From assembly GCA_009767595.1 (NCBI GenBank), contig VSDK01027300.1, forward strand, positions 162,312 through 226,311: a DNA stretch of 64,000 bases, in the 5' to 3' direction. The notes under the pieces were generated by a model. The model had not been told where the DNA came from. It saw only the letters and a list, made by a program, of their open reading frames with translations, and searched no databases. The DNA comes from Symbiodinium kawagutii (lineage: Eukaryota > Sar > Dinophyceae > Suessiales > Symbiodiniaceae). Every line of letters starts with the position of its first letter. Position 1 is the stretch's first letter. Position numbers and translations under genes: made by a program. Below are positions 49,854 to 62,020 of this stretch, piece after piece.

Positions 49854-52800
49854 ATGCCGATCACATTTCCCATGTACACCGTGCCGGTGCGGGATGTCCT
49901 GGAAATGGAAACGATGAGGCCTCATGAAGCACTCATGAGGGATGATGTGCTGGTGGAGTTTCATCATAGCATGGGCAAAGCAGCCTTCGTTTCTCACCAA
50001 TGGGTTTCTCCGGAGAACCCGGACCCAGAGTTGGCTCAGTTCAAAACCTTGCAGGGCGTGCTAAGGAAAATCCTCACATCGTCTGCCAAGCGCGTTGATC
50101 CTCTCATCATGACGGAACTCATGCATCCATTCGGATGGGTCAAAGGCATCCGCGTGGCAGAGTTTCGGTCGAGGCCTTTGTTCATTTGGTACGACTTCTT
50201 CTCTTGCCCGCAAGTTGACTCTATGAAGTGGTCAATTGCAACGTTGAACAAGCCTATCGACCAGGCGTTGGCGAGCATCCCAGCATACATTGCCAGGTGA
50301 GTAATGTCAAAAACCTTGGTTAATGCTTCCTATGTTGGTATATACATACCTTGTCCTTCCGAACCGGGGAAAAATCCAGGGTGCGTTGAAAACCTGTTTT
50401 TCAAATGTAAAACCAAGTTTTTTGAAATTTTCACACACGGGGATCCTATGGGACAAACAACTGGCCGCCAGTTTTTCACATTGCCAGGTGCGAGTTTTTT
50501 TTCGTATTGGCGCCGCCCGTGGAAAACCCGGATCGGACGGAGCTTTTCGGTATTTCCACCTGGGCTAGCCGAGGTTGGTGCAGGTTGGAGAAGGCGCTCA
50601 AAGAGCTGCAGCCTGAAAAGAAATACATCGTTCCTGGAGCCTGCAGATTATTTGTTTTAATGGTTACAGTATCATATGTTATGGTGATTTTTCAATGATA
50701 ATTTTAATGGTTATCATATGTTTGTCTTGCTTTTTATTCTGTTCTTCATGGTGTTAGCCAATGCTCATTATGGATGATCCATATTGAATGGTTCTAATGC
50801 GCAATTTTACTACTTTCTCAGTTTGAAGTTGATGCGCAGACATTTCCGCACCAATGGCTGTCGCAATTGACTTCCGTTTTGGATTTGTAAAATTAGGGGA
50901 GAAACGCTAGTTCTTAAGGTACAAACATTCCTGTGACAATTGTGCAGGCATATGCCCACGGATCCAAGCACGGACGGGATCATTCTTTTTGTCGGGCTAA
51001 TTATACAATGATAAACGTAAATGTAAACAGTATCGGAAGGGCTGTATGTTGTCTCCAAGGCTGATTTCCATATGAATTTCAATCTCTCAAACCGAGATTT
51101 CCATACCATGGCTCGAACGAAGTCTTCATATCCTGCAGTTCTTTCCATTAGTGGTAGGCAGGCAGTGAATTGTAGCAGCACCTGACCAGGCTGTGCGGGT
51201 CGCCGCCCTCCGAGGTCATCAATGGAGAAAATGACTATGGGACCATCGAATCAGCCATCATGTCCTTTCTCGTCGGTGGCCCCCCAGGTGAAGGAATGTT
51301 TGGTTTCCAGGAGAGCGACCGCAAAATACCAGGCTGCAGCGCCACCAAAACTTAACTTTTGATAGGATAGAACCATATAAAACCTACCTTCTTTATAGTT
51401 CTGGTGGGTCATGGTTGATTGATGATTGTAAGGGTTTAATGTTGGATCCAGCAGTTCATAAACCCACCATTTGGGGAGGGTTTATACCATCATAAATTGT
51501 GGTGGGGGGTGGATCTGTCGTCAATATACCAATGGTTTCTATGATATGTACAAGTAAAGGGCTTGTAATGGTTGCTGTTATAAGATTCCCTAGATTCTCT
51601 TTTCCAGGAAGACCATGTGAAGTTGGGCAACATACTTGCACGTTTTCTGCAGCGCATCGTTCTGCACTACTTGCGGGAGGAGCATTTCACGGCATACCGA
51701 TTCTATTTGAATCTGCAGAGTGTGTATCTGAGAGGCTTTCCTGCTCCCCACATGGATCTCTTTCATCCAGTGCCAAGATCTCCCGATGCACAAGGTGACC
51801 TGGAAAGTTCAGAGTCACTTGCTGCGGAATTCTTGTTTCAGCATGGTTTCAAGAAAGTCAACGACATTGACAGTGCAGGGTGGCCGCCCTTGTGTTACGC
51901 AGCTTTGCGGGGAGATGCCAATCTGGTCAAAAGTGTATTGGAAGAGATGGCCGACCCGGATGCCAGAACTTGGAAACACCAATCCCTCTTCGGGGTGCAA
52001 AAAGGCATGACAGCCTGGGGTATCGCGATTTACTTTGGTCACAACGCAGCACTGAACTTGCTCATTGAAGCACGCGCCGATCTTTCAAAAGGCCTTTCTC
52101 ATCCGATTCATTTAGCAGCAATGGCCAACAATGTTGATACTCAGCTGCGGGATTCAGAAATCTGAAGCTAGGTCCAGCTAGGTACCAAGTCTTGTTTCAT
52201 TCCTTGACCGTTTCATTGTTTTGACCATTTTTGACCTCTTCATCACTCTCCGACCCAGGAAGGCATCCGCATAGTTTGCAAAGCCTGTGACCAGCCGTGG
52301 AAGAACTCGTTCCACGGCTTAACGGTCATGCAGTTTGCCGCATTCACATCTTCCATCGAAGCGATTCAAGAACTGCTTGTCCAAAGTAACTACGACATAG
52401 ATCTCTCTGGAACTTTGGTGGCTGGCATGGTTTGGAACCGAGGTGCCAGACATGTTTTGCAATTTAAGGTGTGTGTGTGTGTGTGTGTGTGTTTGTGTGT
52501 GGTGTTTGGTGATTTGGTGTGTTGTGCCCAAGAGTTTCTACAACATCTAGATGACCCCGGGAGGTACTGCAGAGGTTGTGGATACGTTGGTCCAGGCAAA
52601 AGCAGATGTAAACTCTACTCGGAATTCACTTCAAGTGATGTGGTCCTTCGAAAATCTTCGCTACACCTGCGGTTCAAGAACTCCGGCTGCAAGAGTGGGG
52701 CGTTTGACTTTTGGAGCCACTCCATTGATGTTTGCAATAGCCGCAGGGCAATACGAAGGAGCTGCTGCCCTGATCGTAGCCAGGGCCGATCTGGATGCAC

Positions 52801-52952
52801 TGAACTACAGAAAGCAAACAGCACTGGACCTGGCTCAAGAATTTGGTGCCCCACAGTTTTTGCTGGATGCCCTTGAGAACAATCCGACTGCATGTAGAAG
52901 GATGGTGAATTCAGCTTTGAACAACAGGTATCTCGTGCATGAGAAATTTTGA
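49854..52952 (+). CDS. Ankyrin-repeat protein with dinoflagellate FVSHQW domain
   Basis: Exons: 49854-50296, 50488 to about 50629, 51179-51310, 51608 to about 52132, 52259-52417 and 52551-52952. The N-terminal domain carries FVSHQW (45-50), FIWYDFFSCPQ (110-120) and RGWCRLE (176-182), a motif set I recognise from predicted Symbiodinium proteins. Then come a helical segment (EDHVKLGNILARFLQRIVLH) and ankyrin-like repeats (GWPPLCYAALRGDANLVKSV; GATPLMFAIAAGQYEGAAAL), ending YLVHEKF. Intron 1 is GTGAGT-AG and completes an arginine codon; intron 51311-51607 is GA-AG and joins GMFGFQ to EDHVKL. The end of exon 2 is uncertain and a small exon may be missing before 51179. The start ATG follows CCAG-GAG, suitable for spliced-leader addition. 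The ankyrin part should bind proteins; the N-terminal activity is unknown. Confidence 0.8.
52470..52503. repeat. GT dinucleotide run
   Basis: GT units with one TT interruption in the last intron of the ankyrin gene. Confidence 0.85.
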
Positions 52953-53749
52953 AGCCCCGCGAATCTGCCGTACCCATAGGAGCCATAACTTTGCCGCAAT
53001 TTAGCATTCCAAAATCATCCCAATGTTTGGATATCGGACATCCGGATGCATAATGGCATACCGGATCCATCATCGAAGAGTTTCACTGCAACCCCTACGC
53101 CTGCCCGCCACGGATCTTCTATGTTCTTTGACGTGGTCAAAACCCTACGCAGGGCCAGTGTTTTAAGAAGTTTCCAAGACAAGAATCTCCAATCCTAAAA
53201 AGCAAAAACCTTAAATCCCAAGACTCTAAACCATAAACCCCTACTCTGAACCCTTGATCCTAACCACCACAGAACCAGAGGCAAAAAACACAGCGTATAT
53301 GCAGCCTGTTGGTCCATCCCTTGTGACTGATATATACATATATATATATAGTATATTTTCGCTCAGAAACACAAGACACATTCTGGTCGTATGATTGGGG
53401 AGTGGGCGAACGTGGGGGTGAGTTTCACCCAGCTTTTTGCTCGGCGGTTCATGTATAACGAGCTCAGTCAGCACTCCCGGTGCGCGAAGGTCTTGACCTT
53501 TTTCCCAGTGCTGCCAAGAAAAAAACAAGGGAGACTCGTAGAGACTCATGGAGACTTTTAGATTCCGCTGTGTCATCGATTCTGCTGTGGAAGAAATATG
53601 ATTCAATGATTATCATGATGGAAAGGGAGCAGACGCAGAATCAGAGTTCTTCCTCAGTGAAACTTTTATGGCAGGTTTCTCGTTTCCTGGACGCAAGCGA
53701 AACTTCATACTTTCGATGTCAATGTAGTCCCAGCATGTCCCAGCTGCCA

Positions 53750-54085
53750 CTAGCCTGTTGAGGGAACAGCAAGATCCACAGTTCCTCCCTCAATGAAACC
53801 CACTGAAGTCGCATCGCCAAGGTCGACAGTCGGCTTGCTGCCTGGCACCATGCCTTTCCCAGGCTCGACACTTTGACCGTCCGCAAAAAGCATGTCGGAT
53901 CGTGAGGTGCGGAAAGGTCGTAGGTGGGAAACGATGGCAAACCATAGCAAACGCATGCCAATCCTACCAAGTTCACCAGTGAAAGTTTCACTTTCTCTGG
54001 GAAAAGGTAGCATTGGTAGTCTCAATCGCAACATATCGCAAGCCAGTTCCATGTGGGCACAGAATCTTTCAGAAAGCTGCTGCAC
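53750..54085 (-). CDS. Possible minus-strand terminal exon, unknown
   Basis: Open for 112 codons after a TTTGAAG acceptor on the minus strand, ending in TAG at 53750. Residues include ELACDMLRLRLPMLPFPRES and GRIGMRLLWFAIVSHLRPF. Composition is protein-like and the stretch is GC-richer than its flanks. It would be the only minus-strand gene here, which counts against it; a plus-strand frame across the same bases is shorter. No family is recognised. Confidence 0.25.
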   Translation of the reverse strand: MQQLSERFCAHMELACDMLRLRLPMLPFPRESETFTGELGRIGMRLLWFAIVSHLRPFRTSRSDMLFADGQSVEPGKGMVPGSKPTVDLGDATSVGFIEGGTVDLAVPSTG

Positions 54086-54179
54086 CTTCAAAGGAATTCA
54101 GCCAACACAGAGTCGAGCTCAGATGAGTTCAGTAGTGCCCATGATATGATTGTGGGATATTGTGGGTTCATACCATGGG

Positions 54180-54300
54180 CTAATCATATCATATCATATC
54201 ATATCATATCATGATAGGATAAAATTGTTCACCTACCTTGATACCCTGGTTCATATCAACTATCAGCAAATCAAGGTATCAAGGTAGGTGAACAGTTTTG
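54180..54300. repeat. ATCAT run and palindrome
   Basis: Several ATCAT units are followed by GTTCACCTACCTTGATACC and, 28 bp later, its exact complement GGTATCAAGGTAGGTGAAC (about 54228-54293). It would form a stable hairpin in RNA. Confidence 0.85.
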
Positions 54301-55348
54301 CTAAGACCGTGCTGTTCATTTTTTGGGGTTCATGAGGGGTACAGAGATTTTGACAGCATTTGACAGCCTGTACTGCACCCCGAATTCGCCCGCGTCGCTG
54401 TTCACCAAGTTGTCATAAGCTAACAAGCAGTGCCAGATTTTTTTCTACGTCACTGATCGTCACTTTTTACTTCATATCTTGGAGCTGTGTATCTATTTGT
54501 CATGTACCCTCAGGGGAAAACATTTCAATCAAACATGATGGTGCGAACATGGTTGAGGGTACCACGGTTACTACCACAGTCACAAACAGACCATACACAG
54601 ACACACCTAGTGCAAATAGTTGTAGATGTAGATTTAAGTATGATTACACATATCTTAAAAAAGGCAATGATGCCCATTTGAGGAAACCAGAACGGAGTGT
54701 ATTGATGCACACAATTCCATGTGTATGTTTTGCACATGTGTACAGGTTATTGTATATTTGCATGCATGTGAGTAGATATAGGTATATGTGTTCAATTGTT
54801 TTTTCTTGACGTGCATCAATTAATTTATCATACATATCAAAGTATATAAAAATCATGCATGCACACTAGCAGCTTGGTTTCCAAGTGTGACTACAATTAA
54901 GCACTAACACAAAGTATGGATGTTTTATGGATGTTACATGTTGACTCTATGCATGTGTGTTTCAAACAAAAAACGTATGGAGTACATGTGCCATGCATAT
55001 TGTATTTATACATTTTAGTATGCACATATTCCGTTAATCTTTTTTGCGCACACATTTGTGTATATATTTCATTTTTGCATGTATAAGTTTTTTTGCCAAC
55101 TCAAAGTATGAATTTTACTTCAGACTTACCTAATTTGTCCATGTGCATGCTGGTTTCCCAAACCTGAGGCAGTAGATGATGGCCGCAGCGGAAGCATCCT
55201 AGAGTTGCGTGCAAGCATCCAGTGCCAGGTTAGTTTACCAGAGGGTAGTTCCCATGTTCTCTTCGTTTTCCATTGCCGCTTGCGACTGGCTGTGAACGCT
55301 TGCGGGCCGTGGCTCAAGCACCAGGCAGTGGTCGCATCTTGTTGCGCC

Positions 55349-58300
55349 ATGGATTTGACGCTGGGCCGAGGAGCTACAGTTGGTGCCATGGAGCTTGGAT
55401 TGATGCCATTCGGCTATGAACGAATGGCAACGAATGACTGTTATTCACTGTTCATCACTACTGCTCATGGTTCACAATAAGGCACCTAAGTATTTATTCT
55501 GTTCTTCCGTCCGTTTTGAACATGTTTTTCTTGCGGGTTTGGCCGTGTTGTTGAGTCCTCAGCCCATCTTGGAATCACAGCGCCATGATTTTTTTCCTCA
55601 GCGTCACTTCAGGTAGTGTTAGCCTGGTGGGAGGGCGAAACGAAGGCTGAACCCCTGGTTCCAGGGCAATTTCCGCTGGATTTGTTGAGAAAAATGGTGG
55701 TTCTTGAGCTTCCGATAGGCATCGCTGGGAGGCTGGCCCCCCAAGGAATTCCCGTGGGATTTGCTCCATAGGTCACTATCCAGCCGCAGTGCATGCGCTT
55801 TTGGCCAAACTGCGTTTGGGTTTAGCAGAGGAACTACTCTCTGGCAAACTTCGCTGGTTGCGTGGACAACTATACTTATAATGGTTTACAGAATCAAACA
55901 CGTGCGTTTTTAGCATCCGTTTCAAAAACTTTGAAGAATTATTTGAAACTGAAAAGCATTTGCTTCTGGGTGGCACGTTTGATATTGGGGTGGTCCACAA
56001 AGTGGAAGATGATTCTCTCAAGTGACTTCTGGCTTCTGAGCACTGAATCTGTTGAAACTTTTGGTGGCGAGTCGGTGTAGCTTTGGGACCACTTGAATTC
56101 TATGGGATTTGGAACAAGTTAGCCGTGAATCATGTGGTTTCTCAACATATTGGACGCTCAATGATCTACTCTTAACCATTTGTAGCAATGAACCAACCAT
56201 TTTTGGGGTTCTTTATTTTAACAAACATCCATGTCTTCCGCAGGATTGAAAGTCTCGCCGTTGGGCTTTGGATGTATCTTGCCTGCTCTCGAAGCATCCT
56301 TCCCACCGGGGCTGGTGACGATTGTGGGCCAAGCTGCCGATTTTCGCATTCATCGACTTTACACTCTGGCAGTCCCTAATCTGGTTGCGCGGAAAAATAA
56401 CCATTTCTGGCTGGTCTACCCAAAAAAAAAAGGTGATTTTTAGCATCCAGGTCAGTGCATAGGAGTGTTTCCTAAGTTCAACGTGGGAGCCGATCCATGG
56501 TTTGCATAGCAGCACTGTTATAGCATCTTTGTTGGTAAACATTGGCTAGTGGGAGATTCAAATCAATTGAGAATCGCTCATACATGGCCGCGAATCACAA
56601 GCTATTTCTGACAAGATTGGGGTGGTTTATTATTGAGCAAATGGATTGATCATCTTCTCACCAAAATTAGGTTTAACAATGGTCATTTTCTGCTCAACTA
56701 TACAAATCACCAATCTTCTTTAGCTATACAAATCACGATTAACGATTACTGTCAACTATTGTCAACTCCAATATATGGTTAATTTCTAGCCAAATACAAT
56801 TGATTATCTATTTTGGCTACGAGTCACCTATCATGGTTATAGCCCCTGTAAAACCGTTCTAGAACCACCTATTGACCACTATCATCCCCTTTGAAGCTAG
56901 ATTTACCAGTATGATTCCATTAAAAAACTACTGTAGATATTAACCTCTATGATCCCCTACAACGCCACATATTCAAGACTATAGTGACTACTATAGTCCC
57001 TTACAAAACCGTATATTAGCCATATAACCTCCATACAAAAACACCTGCGAATCACTACATAACCCATATGAAACCACATACATAAACAACATTAACCTAT
57101 CATTGACCTATTTATCCAATCCCTGTATTACTATTAACCTATTAGAAAACCTTTTTAAACCATATTATTCACCAATAAAACCTATCAAAATATTTGGGTG
57201 TTTCTCGGAATAGGGGTACCACCAAATCATCTAGTTATTAAGCACTTCTAGTCATAAACCAACCATTTTTGGGCTTCCCTATTTGGAGAAACCACCATTT
57301 ATTAACCACTAAAACTTGTATAAACCATATTATGAACCACTGAAACCTCTCATAACCTTATAAATCACCCCTTAAAAACCATTATAAACCACCCAAGGGC
57401 CTATAAATGGTTTATAAACCCCCTTTGATAAACACCCTTTGATAAACCATTAAAACATTATAAATGGTTTATCAACCACTCCAAGGCCGAAAAAAGCGCA
57501 TCACCCCTTCTCTCCGTCGGCGAGGCATGGGCATCACGGCCTTCTATGGCGCATCCATGGAAGACGCCGACGCAGTGAAGTTGCTGAAGGCGGCCTATGA
57601 CATGGGCTACAGGTGGAGCTGCCTGGGTGGGTTGATAGGTTGACAGGCTGATAGGTTGATAGGTTGATAGGTTGATAGGTTGATAGGTTGGTTGGGTGGT
57701 TAAAGTATGTTAAAGTTGGTTGATTGAGGTTTGTTGGTGAAAGTTGATTGGTTCAGCTTGGTTGGTTGGATTTGCTTTGATTTGGTTTGTTTGATTTGGT
57801 TTGTTGGTTGAGGTTGGTGAAGGTTTTGTTATGGGCACCATGGCACAGCGATCATCGCAGACACTTTGACACCGCTGAAGTCTATGCCACCGAAAGCAAA
57901 CACAACGAGGACGCGCGGCCGGTGCCCTGCGCGCGCGCCCTGCGTGGCTTTGCTTGGAGCCAAATACCCTTGGTTGATATGTGGAACGGATCCACCCTCC
58001 ATTGGGTTAAATGAGGGTTTCTCAAATAAGGGTGCCCCTAAATCATCCAATATTAGCAATTTGTGGTAAGAAGCCAACCGGTTTTTGGGGTCCCATATTT
58101 TGAGAAATCATCAATTGGGTCGAATGGCTAACCAACTGACACCGGAAACTAATTGGAGATGCCAATTCAACCGCTGCAGCGATGTGCTGTGCATCTCACT
58201 GATGTGACGCACAAGTGATCATCATGTTGGTATTGACAGAACCTCATTTACTAATCATGCATTAGCCATCCTTGACACTGACCGATTCACACCACGTTCA

Positions 58301-61300
58301 TCGCTTTTTAGCGGTTCAACAACCAGGACTGTCGCTGGACCATCAGAATTGGCTTAGTGTTGCTCTACCGGCCAACAACCAGCGACGATCCCCAATACAC
58401 TGATCATGTCTAGAGCGCAGTCTTAACAATCCTGGTGCCATCCCAATTTTCCTCAAAGTAATGGTCGATCCACATCAGTACACCACCATCAGTTGACCCA
58501 TAGATAGCTTTTGATTTCCCATCAAAATGGGGACTTTACTTATACGGATCTATTCTGAAACAACAGGAATTTGCAACATGGGTGATGATAGTCCAACCTG
58601 TATGTCTAAATGACAAGTGTTAGAATGTCAGTCGCCCACGACAGCTGCACCCTTTCGAGAAATGGCAGCAACAGGTAACAACGAGCTAATTGATTGATGT
58701 TAGGTTCGCATTTTCCAAGCCAACCAATCCTTGATAGCTGGGCACATGGGACATGGGAAGATCATGGGCATGGGCCATGATGCAAGCTACATGATGGCTG
58801 CTTTGAGAAACGACGAAAGTATGACGCACTGTTTAGGAGTTCAACAACTACCATTAACAATCATGGAACCAACAGGAGATCAATAATGGCAGGTTAACAA
58901 CTACTATTAAAGGAGTCATCATTACTAACATTAATAACTATTGATAAGGAATCAACTACCATTAATAACTATTATCAACAATCATTACCCTTTGGTAAAC
59001 TACGGCGATAAACAACTACTATTCAGGTTGTTAAGCAATACAGACTAATCTAACTACAAATGCTCAATCATGGTGGTTTGTAGGATTGCCACTAATTGTT
59101 AAGCATCAAGGTTGCTAACCCGAAAGTATTTACCGACTACAAAGATCAACTACAAATATTGGTCGATCAATGATATCTAGTCTTCTAATTACTAACATTG
59201 CGCAATTAACTGATAATTACTAGTTACCAACTACTGATATTTACCAACTAGTTACTATTCATTACTAGTATTAGCCATCTAAACTAATCAATATTTACCA
59301 ATTAGTTACCCATAGCATTTGCATGATTACCAATTAGTTACGAACATCTATCAATTATTGGTCACTAATTTTACCAATTAGTGACCAATATTAGTGAATA
59401 ATAATTGATGAATATTAGCACCAAATATTAATTGCAAGTAATCAATGGTAATTACCGATCGATTGCTAATAATTCCTAATTGTTAGTATACTAGTGACCA
59501 ATAATTGACAGATATCAGTTAATTTGCTACCAATTAGTTAATGAATATGTATCAATTACTGGTATACTAATATCTATCAATACCAATATGTATCAATTAT
59601 TTCAATTAGTTAATGAACTAATATCTTACAATTGTATTTAATGTATCAATCTTAGTTGCTCAGATTAAGCGCTATACAATTGACCCAGCTGCAAAGCCGC
59701 CATTCTGCCAGGAGCAGGTGGGTCAGTTCCTTCGCACGGTGCCCCGGGACTCCTACACCGTGGCAACGAAGCGCTCCGGTCGAACGAAGCGTTGCGAGCC
59801 GCGTGGGGCGGGGCTAGGCTGATCGTGGGGTGGAAGGGATGATGAATCAATGATGGGTAAGTAGATGGTTAATTGGCTGGTAATGATGGTCAATCATGAT
59901 GATTAATAGTGGATACTAATGATTAATAATGATGGGTAATTAGATGGCTATGGCTCAGTATTAACCAACCAACGTTCATGGGGGATTTCCACCAACGATT
60001 TCATAGGGAAAACAATGGTTAACAGTGGGGGAAGCAAGGGTACGGGGTTTTGACCCACTGGCAGATGGTGAATTTGCTGGTAATGATGGTCAATCATGAT
60101 GATTAATAGTGGATACTAATGATTCATAATGGTTAATTAGTAATTGATTCTAAGAAGGGATAATTGATAATGGATACTATGATCTCCTGTTAGCAGTTAT
60201 GGTTAAGAAAGGGTTAATCAAACGTTGATAAATGGTTACTTAGATGATGGTTAATTAGCTGGTAATGATGGGTAATTAGGTGGTAATGATGTTGGTCGTC
60301 AATCAATGATGGGTAATTAGGTGGTTAATTAGCTGGTCAAGATGGTCAATCATGATGATTATTGATAATTATACCATCTAATAAACCATTTTGATCAGAT
60401 AAGAATGGGTTTACTAATAGTGGATACTAATGATTTGTCAGGTTAACTAATGGATAGGCTGATCATCCTGTTAGGAATTAACCATAACTACGAACAGGAG
60501 TTAATTCGTATTACTTAATGATTAATTGATTCTCCTGCTAAGTTAGTAGTTATGATTAATGAATGGTTCATCAAGGGTTGATAAATGGTCAGTGAATGGT
60601 CACTTGATGGTTGATGAACAGTTCATTCATGGATAGGTAGATGGTTAATTAGATGGTTGAGAATGGTAAATTAGCTGGATGATTAGTGATCTGGGTGTAT
60701 TACAGCTATGCATTTAGCTTTTTGTTGTGTTTTTGGGATTGAATTACCCCATATCCACTCAAGCCATTAAGTTTTTTGCAGGGGATCTATGAGCCACCCA
60801 GTACTGGCTGATGGTTAAGAACTGATTAAGGATGATAAGTTATGGTGAATGAGCTAATTGATCGTTCATTGATGGTCAAGGAGCTGGCTTATAGTTGACA
60901 AAAGGGTATCACAGCCAACCAGAAGAAGGGAATGTACCAACTACATAGGTAAGGTCATTACCAATAGGAGTAAACCATACATTATACATCAGTATTAGCC
61001 ACCATCAACCACCACTAAGAACCATTGATGCACCAATTTTGGTACTGAACCATGACAATCCTTCAATTTTTTGTCCATGTATGGAAATAAACTCCATCCC
61101 GTCTAAACCATGACCAGCCATCATCTAACCATCACTGGCCATCATTGATTCACCATCCACCTTTGGATCAACCTTTCTTGAGGTATTTCCCCGGAAGGCA
61201 CGGCGACAGCTATGACCTCCCTTCGACTTTGGAGGCTGTGGACGCGTCCTTGAAACGACTTGGTTTGGACTGCGCCCTGGCATTGGAGCTGCCGTCCAGC

Positions 61301-62020
61301 GGTGAACTACTAGGAGCAGAGTGGCCAGGTTGGTTAGATGGTGGTTGATCGCTTTCAATATTTGCATACAGGGGTTTCTGAAGCCATAAGGGGACCCCAA
61401 AATTATGGTGGTTTTGTTATTTGTTGATAAAGAATGATGAACATGGGATGACAGCTGGTGGTACCTCTATGGCTTGAGAAACACCAGCATATAGATCATG
61501 ATATAATCATGGTTAACATTGGAAGACAATCAATCACGATGGCCAGTGCCTGGTGAATGAGCAATTGACCATGATAGTGGACAATCATGTTATCCCGGAT
61601 GAACAACTAGAACTGATCCTTACTGATTATTAAGTGATGGGCATTTGATAGTTGATTGATTGTGAACAACTGACGGATGTACGATGGTTGTTGATGGTGA
61701 CCTATGGGGAGGCCAATATTCACTGAATTTCATCAACAACGGCAATGCATATGAGATGTATGTATTTACATATGTGTGCTTGCAAATGGTGGTTAATATC
61801 GAGTGAACTGGGAGACATCTACTCCAGCAAAGTATGGTTAATGAATGATGACTGATGCACAACAATGATGGTGAACCACTGGTGGTAGGCTGATATAGAT
61901 GATGGGGGCCCGGGGGGTTGAAGATGATTGATGATGATTCATGATGGTCAATGACGGTTGATGACGGATGATGGTGGTGGTTGATGCTGATGCAGGTATA
62001 GACCTCTACTACATCCACAG
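55349..62020 (+). CDS. Aldo/keto reductase, exons 1-7, 3' end not found
   Basis: Exons: 55349-55370, 56244-56273, 57525-57612, 57861-57912, 59712-59770, 61183-61271 and 61996-62020. Joined they encode 122 residues of an NAD(P)H-dependent aldo/keto reductase (TIM barrel): LGRGLKVSPLGFGCMG at the start, HFDTAEVY with Asp50 and Tyr55, VATKYFPG with Lys84, LGLDCIDLYYIHR with His121. All four residues of the catalytic tetrad are present. Every junction keeps the frame. Donors are GA (intron 1), GT (2, 3, 7) and GC (4, 5, 6). Exon 7 has only 25 nt. The closest relatives by pattern are bacterial and plant single-domain reductases with MGMS-x-FYG. Substrate unknown; probably cytosolic, as no presequence is seen. 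A frame at 62.52 kb (KTVAWEIELAEG) may be exon 8 but is unconvincing; the rest likely lies beyond the window. The 5' part is duplicated at 44.7 kb. Confidence 0.88.
56361..56465. repeat. Family B element in aldo/keto reductase intron 2
   Basis: Counterpart of 45901-46013, with the right arm reduced to GCATCCAGGTCAGTGCATAG. It lies in the intron that starts at 56274. Confidence 0.55.
57198..57298. repeat. Family A element in aldo/keto reductase intron 2
   Basis: GGTGTTTCTCGGAATAGGGG at the left and CCCTATTTGGAGAAACCACC at the right. Confidence 0.75.
57644..57694. repeat. 10-bp tandem repeat in intron 3
   Basis: TTGATAGG-like units repeated about five times in the 248-bp intron 57613-57860, which continues as degenerate GGTTGGTTTG text. 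Confidence 0.8.
58015..58112. repeat. Family A element in aldo/keto reductase intron 4
   Basis: GGGTTTCTCAAATAAGGGTG at the left and CCCATATTTTGAGAAATCAT at the right. Confidence 0.7.
58113..59711. other. Rest of aldo/keto reductase intron 4
   Basis: AT-rich. From about 59.16 to 59.65 kb it is built of degenerate ATTAGTTACCAATTA units. No exon seen. Confidence 0.6.
59948..60062. repeat. Family C element in aldo/keto reductase intron 5
   Basis: Starts TATGGCTCAGTATTAACCAA and ends GGGGTTTTGACCCACTGGCA. Confidence 0.7.
60693..60798. repeat. Family D dispersed repeat, copy 2
   Basis: Contains GTGTTTTTGGGATTGAATTA and TTTTTTGCAGGGGATCTATG, matching 43.56-43.69 kb. It lies in aldo/keto reductase intron 5. 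Confidence 0.6.
61372..61490. repeat. Family A element, AGCCATA subtype, in intron 6
   Basis: GGTTTCTGAAGCCATAAGGG at the left and CCTCTATGGCTTGAGAAACA at the right. Confidence 0.75.

Larger units (their letters stand above)
52953..55224. other. Intergenic DNA between ankyrin and aldo/keto reductase genes
   Basis: Holds a possible minus-strand exon, a palindrome near 54.2 kb and AT-rich sequence with TACATATG-like runs. No + strand exon is supported. Confidence 0.4.
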
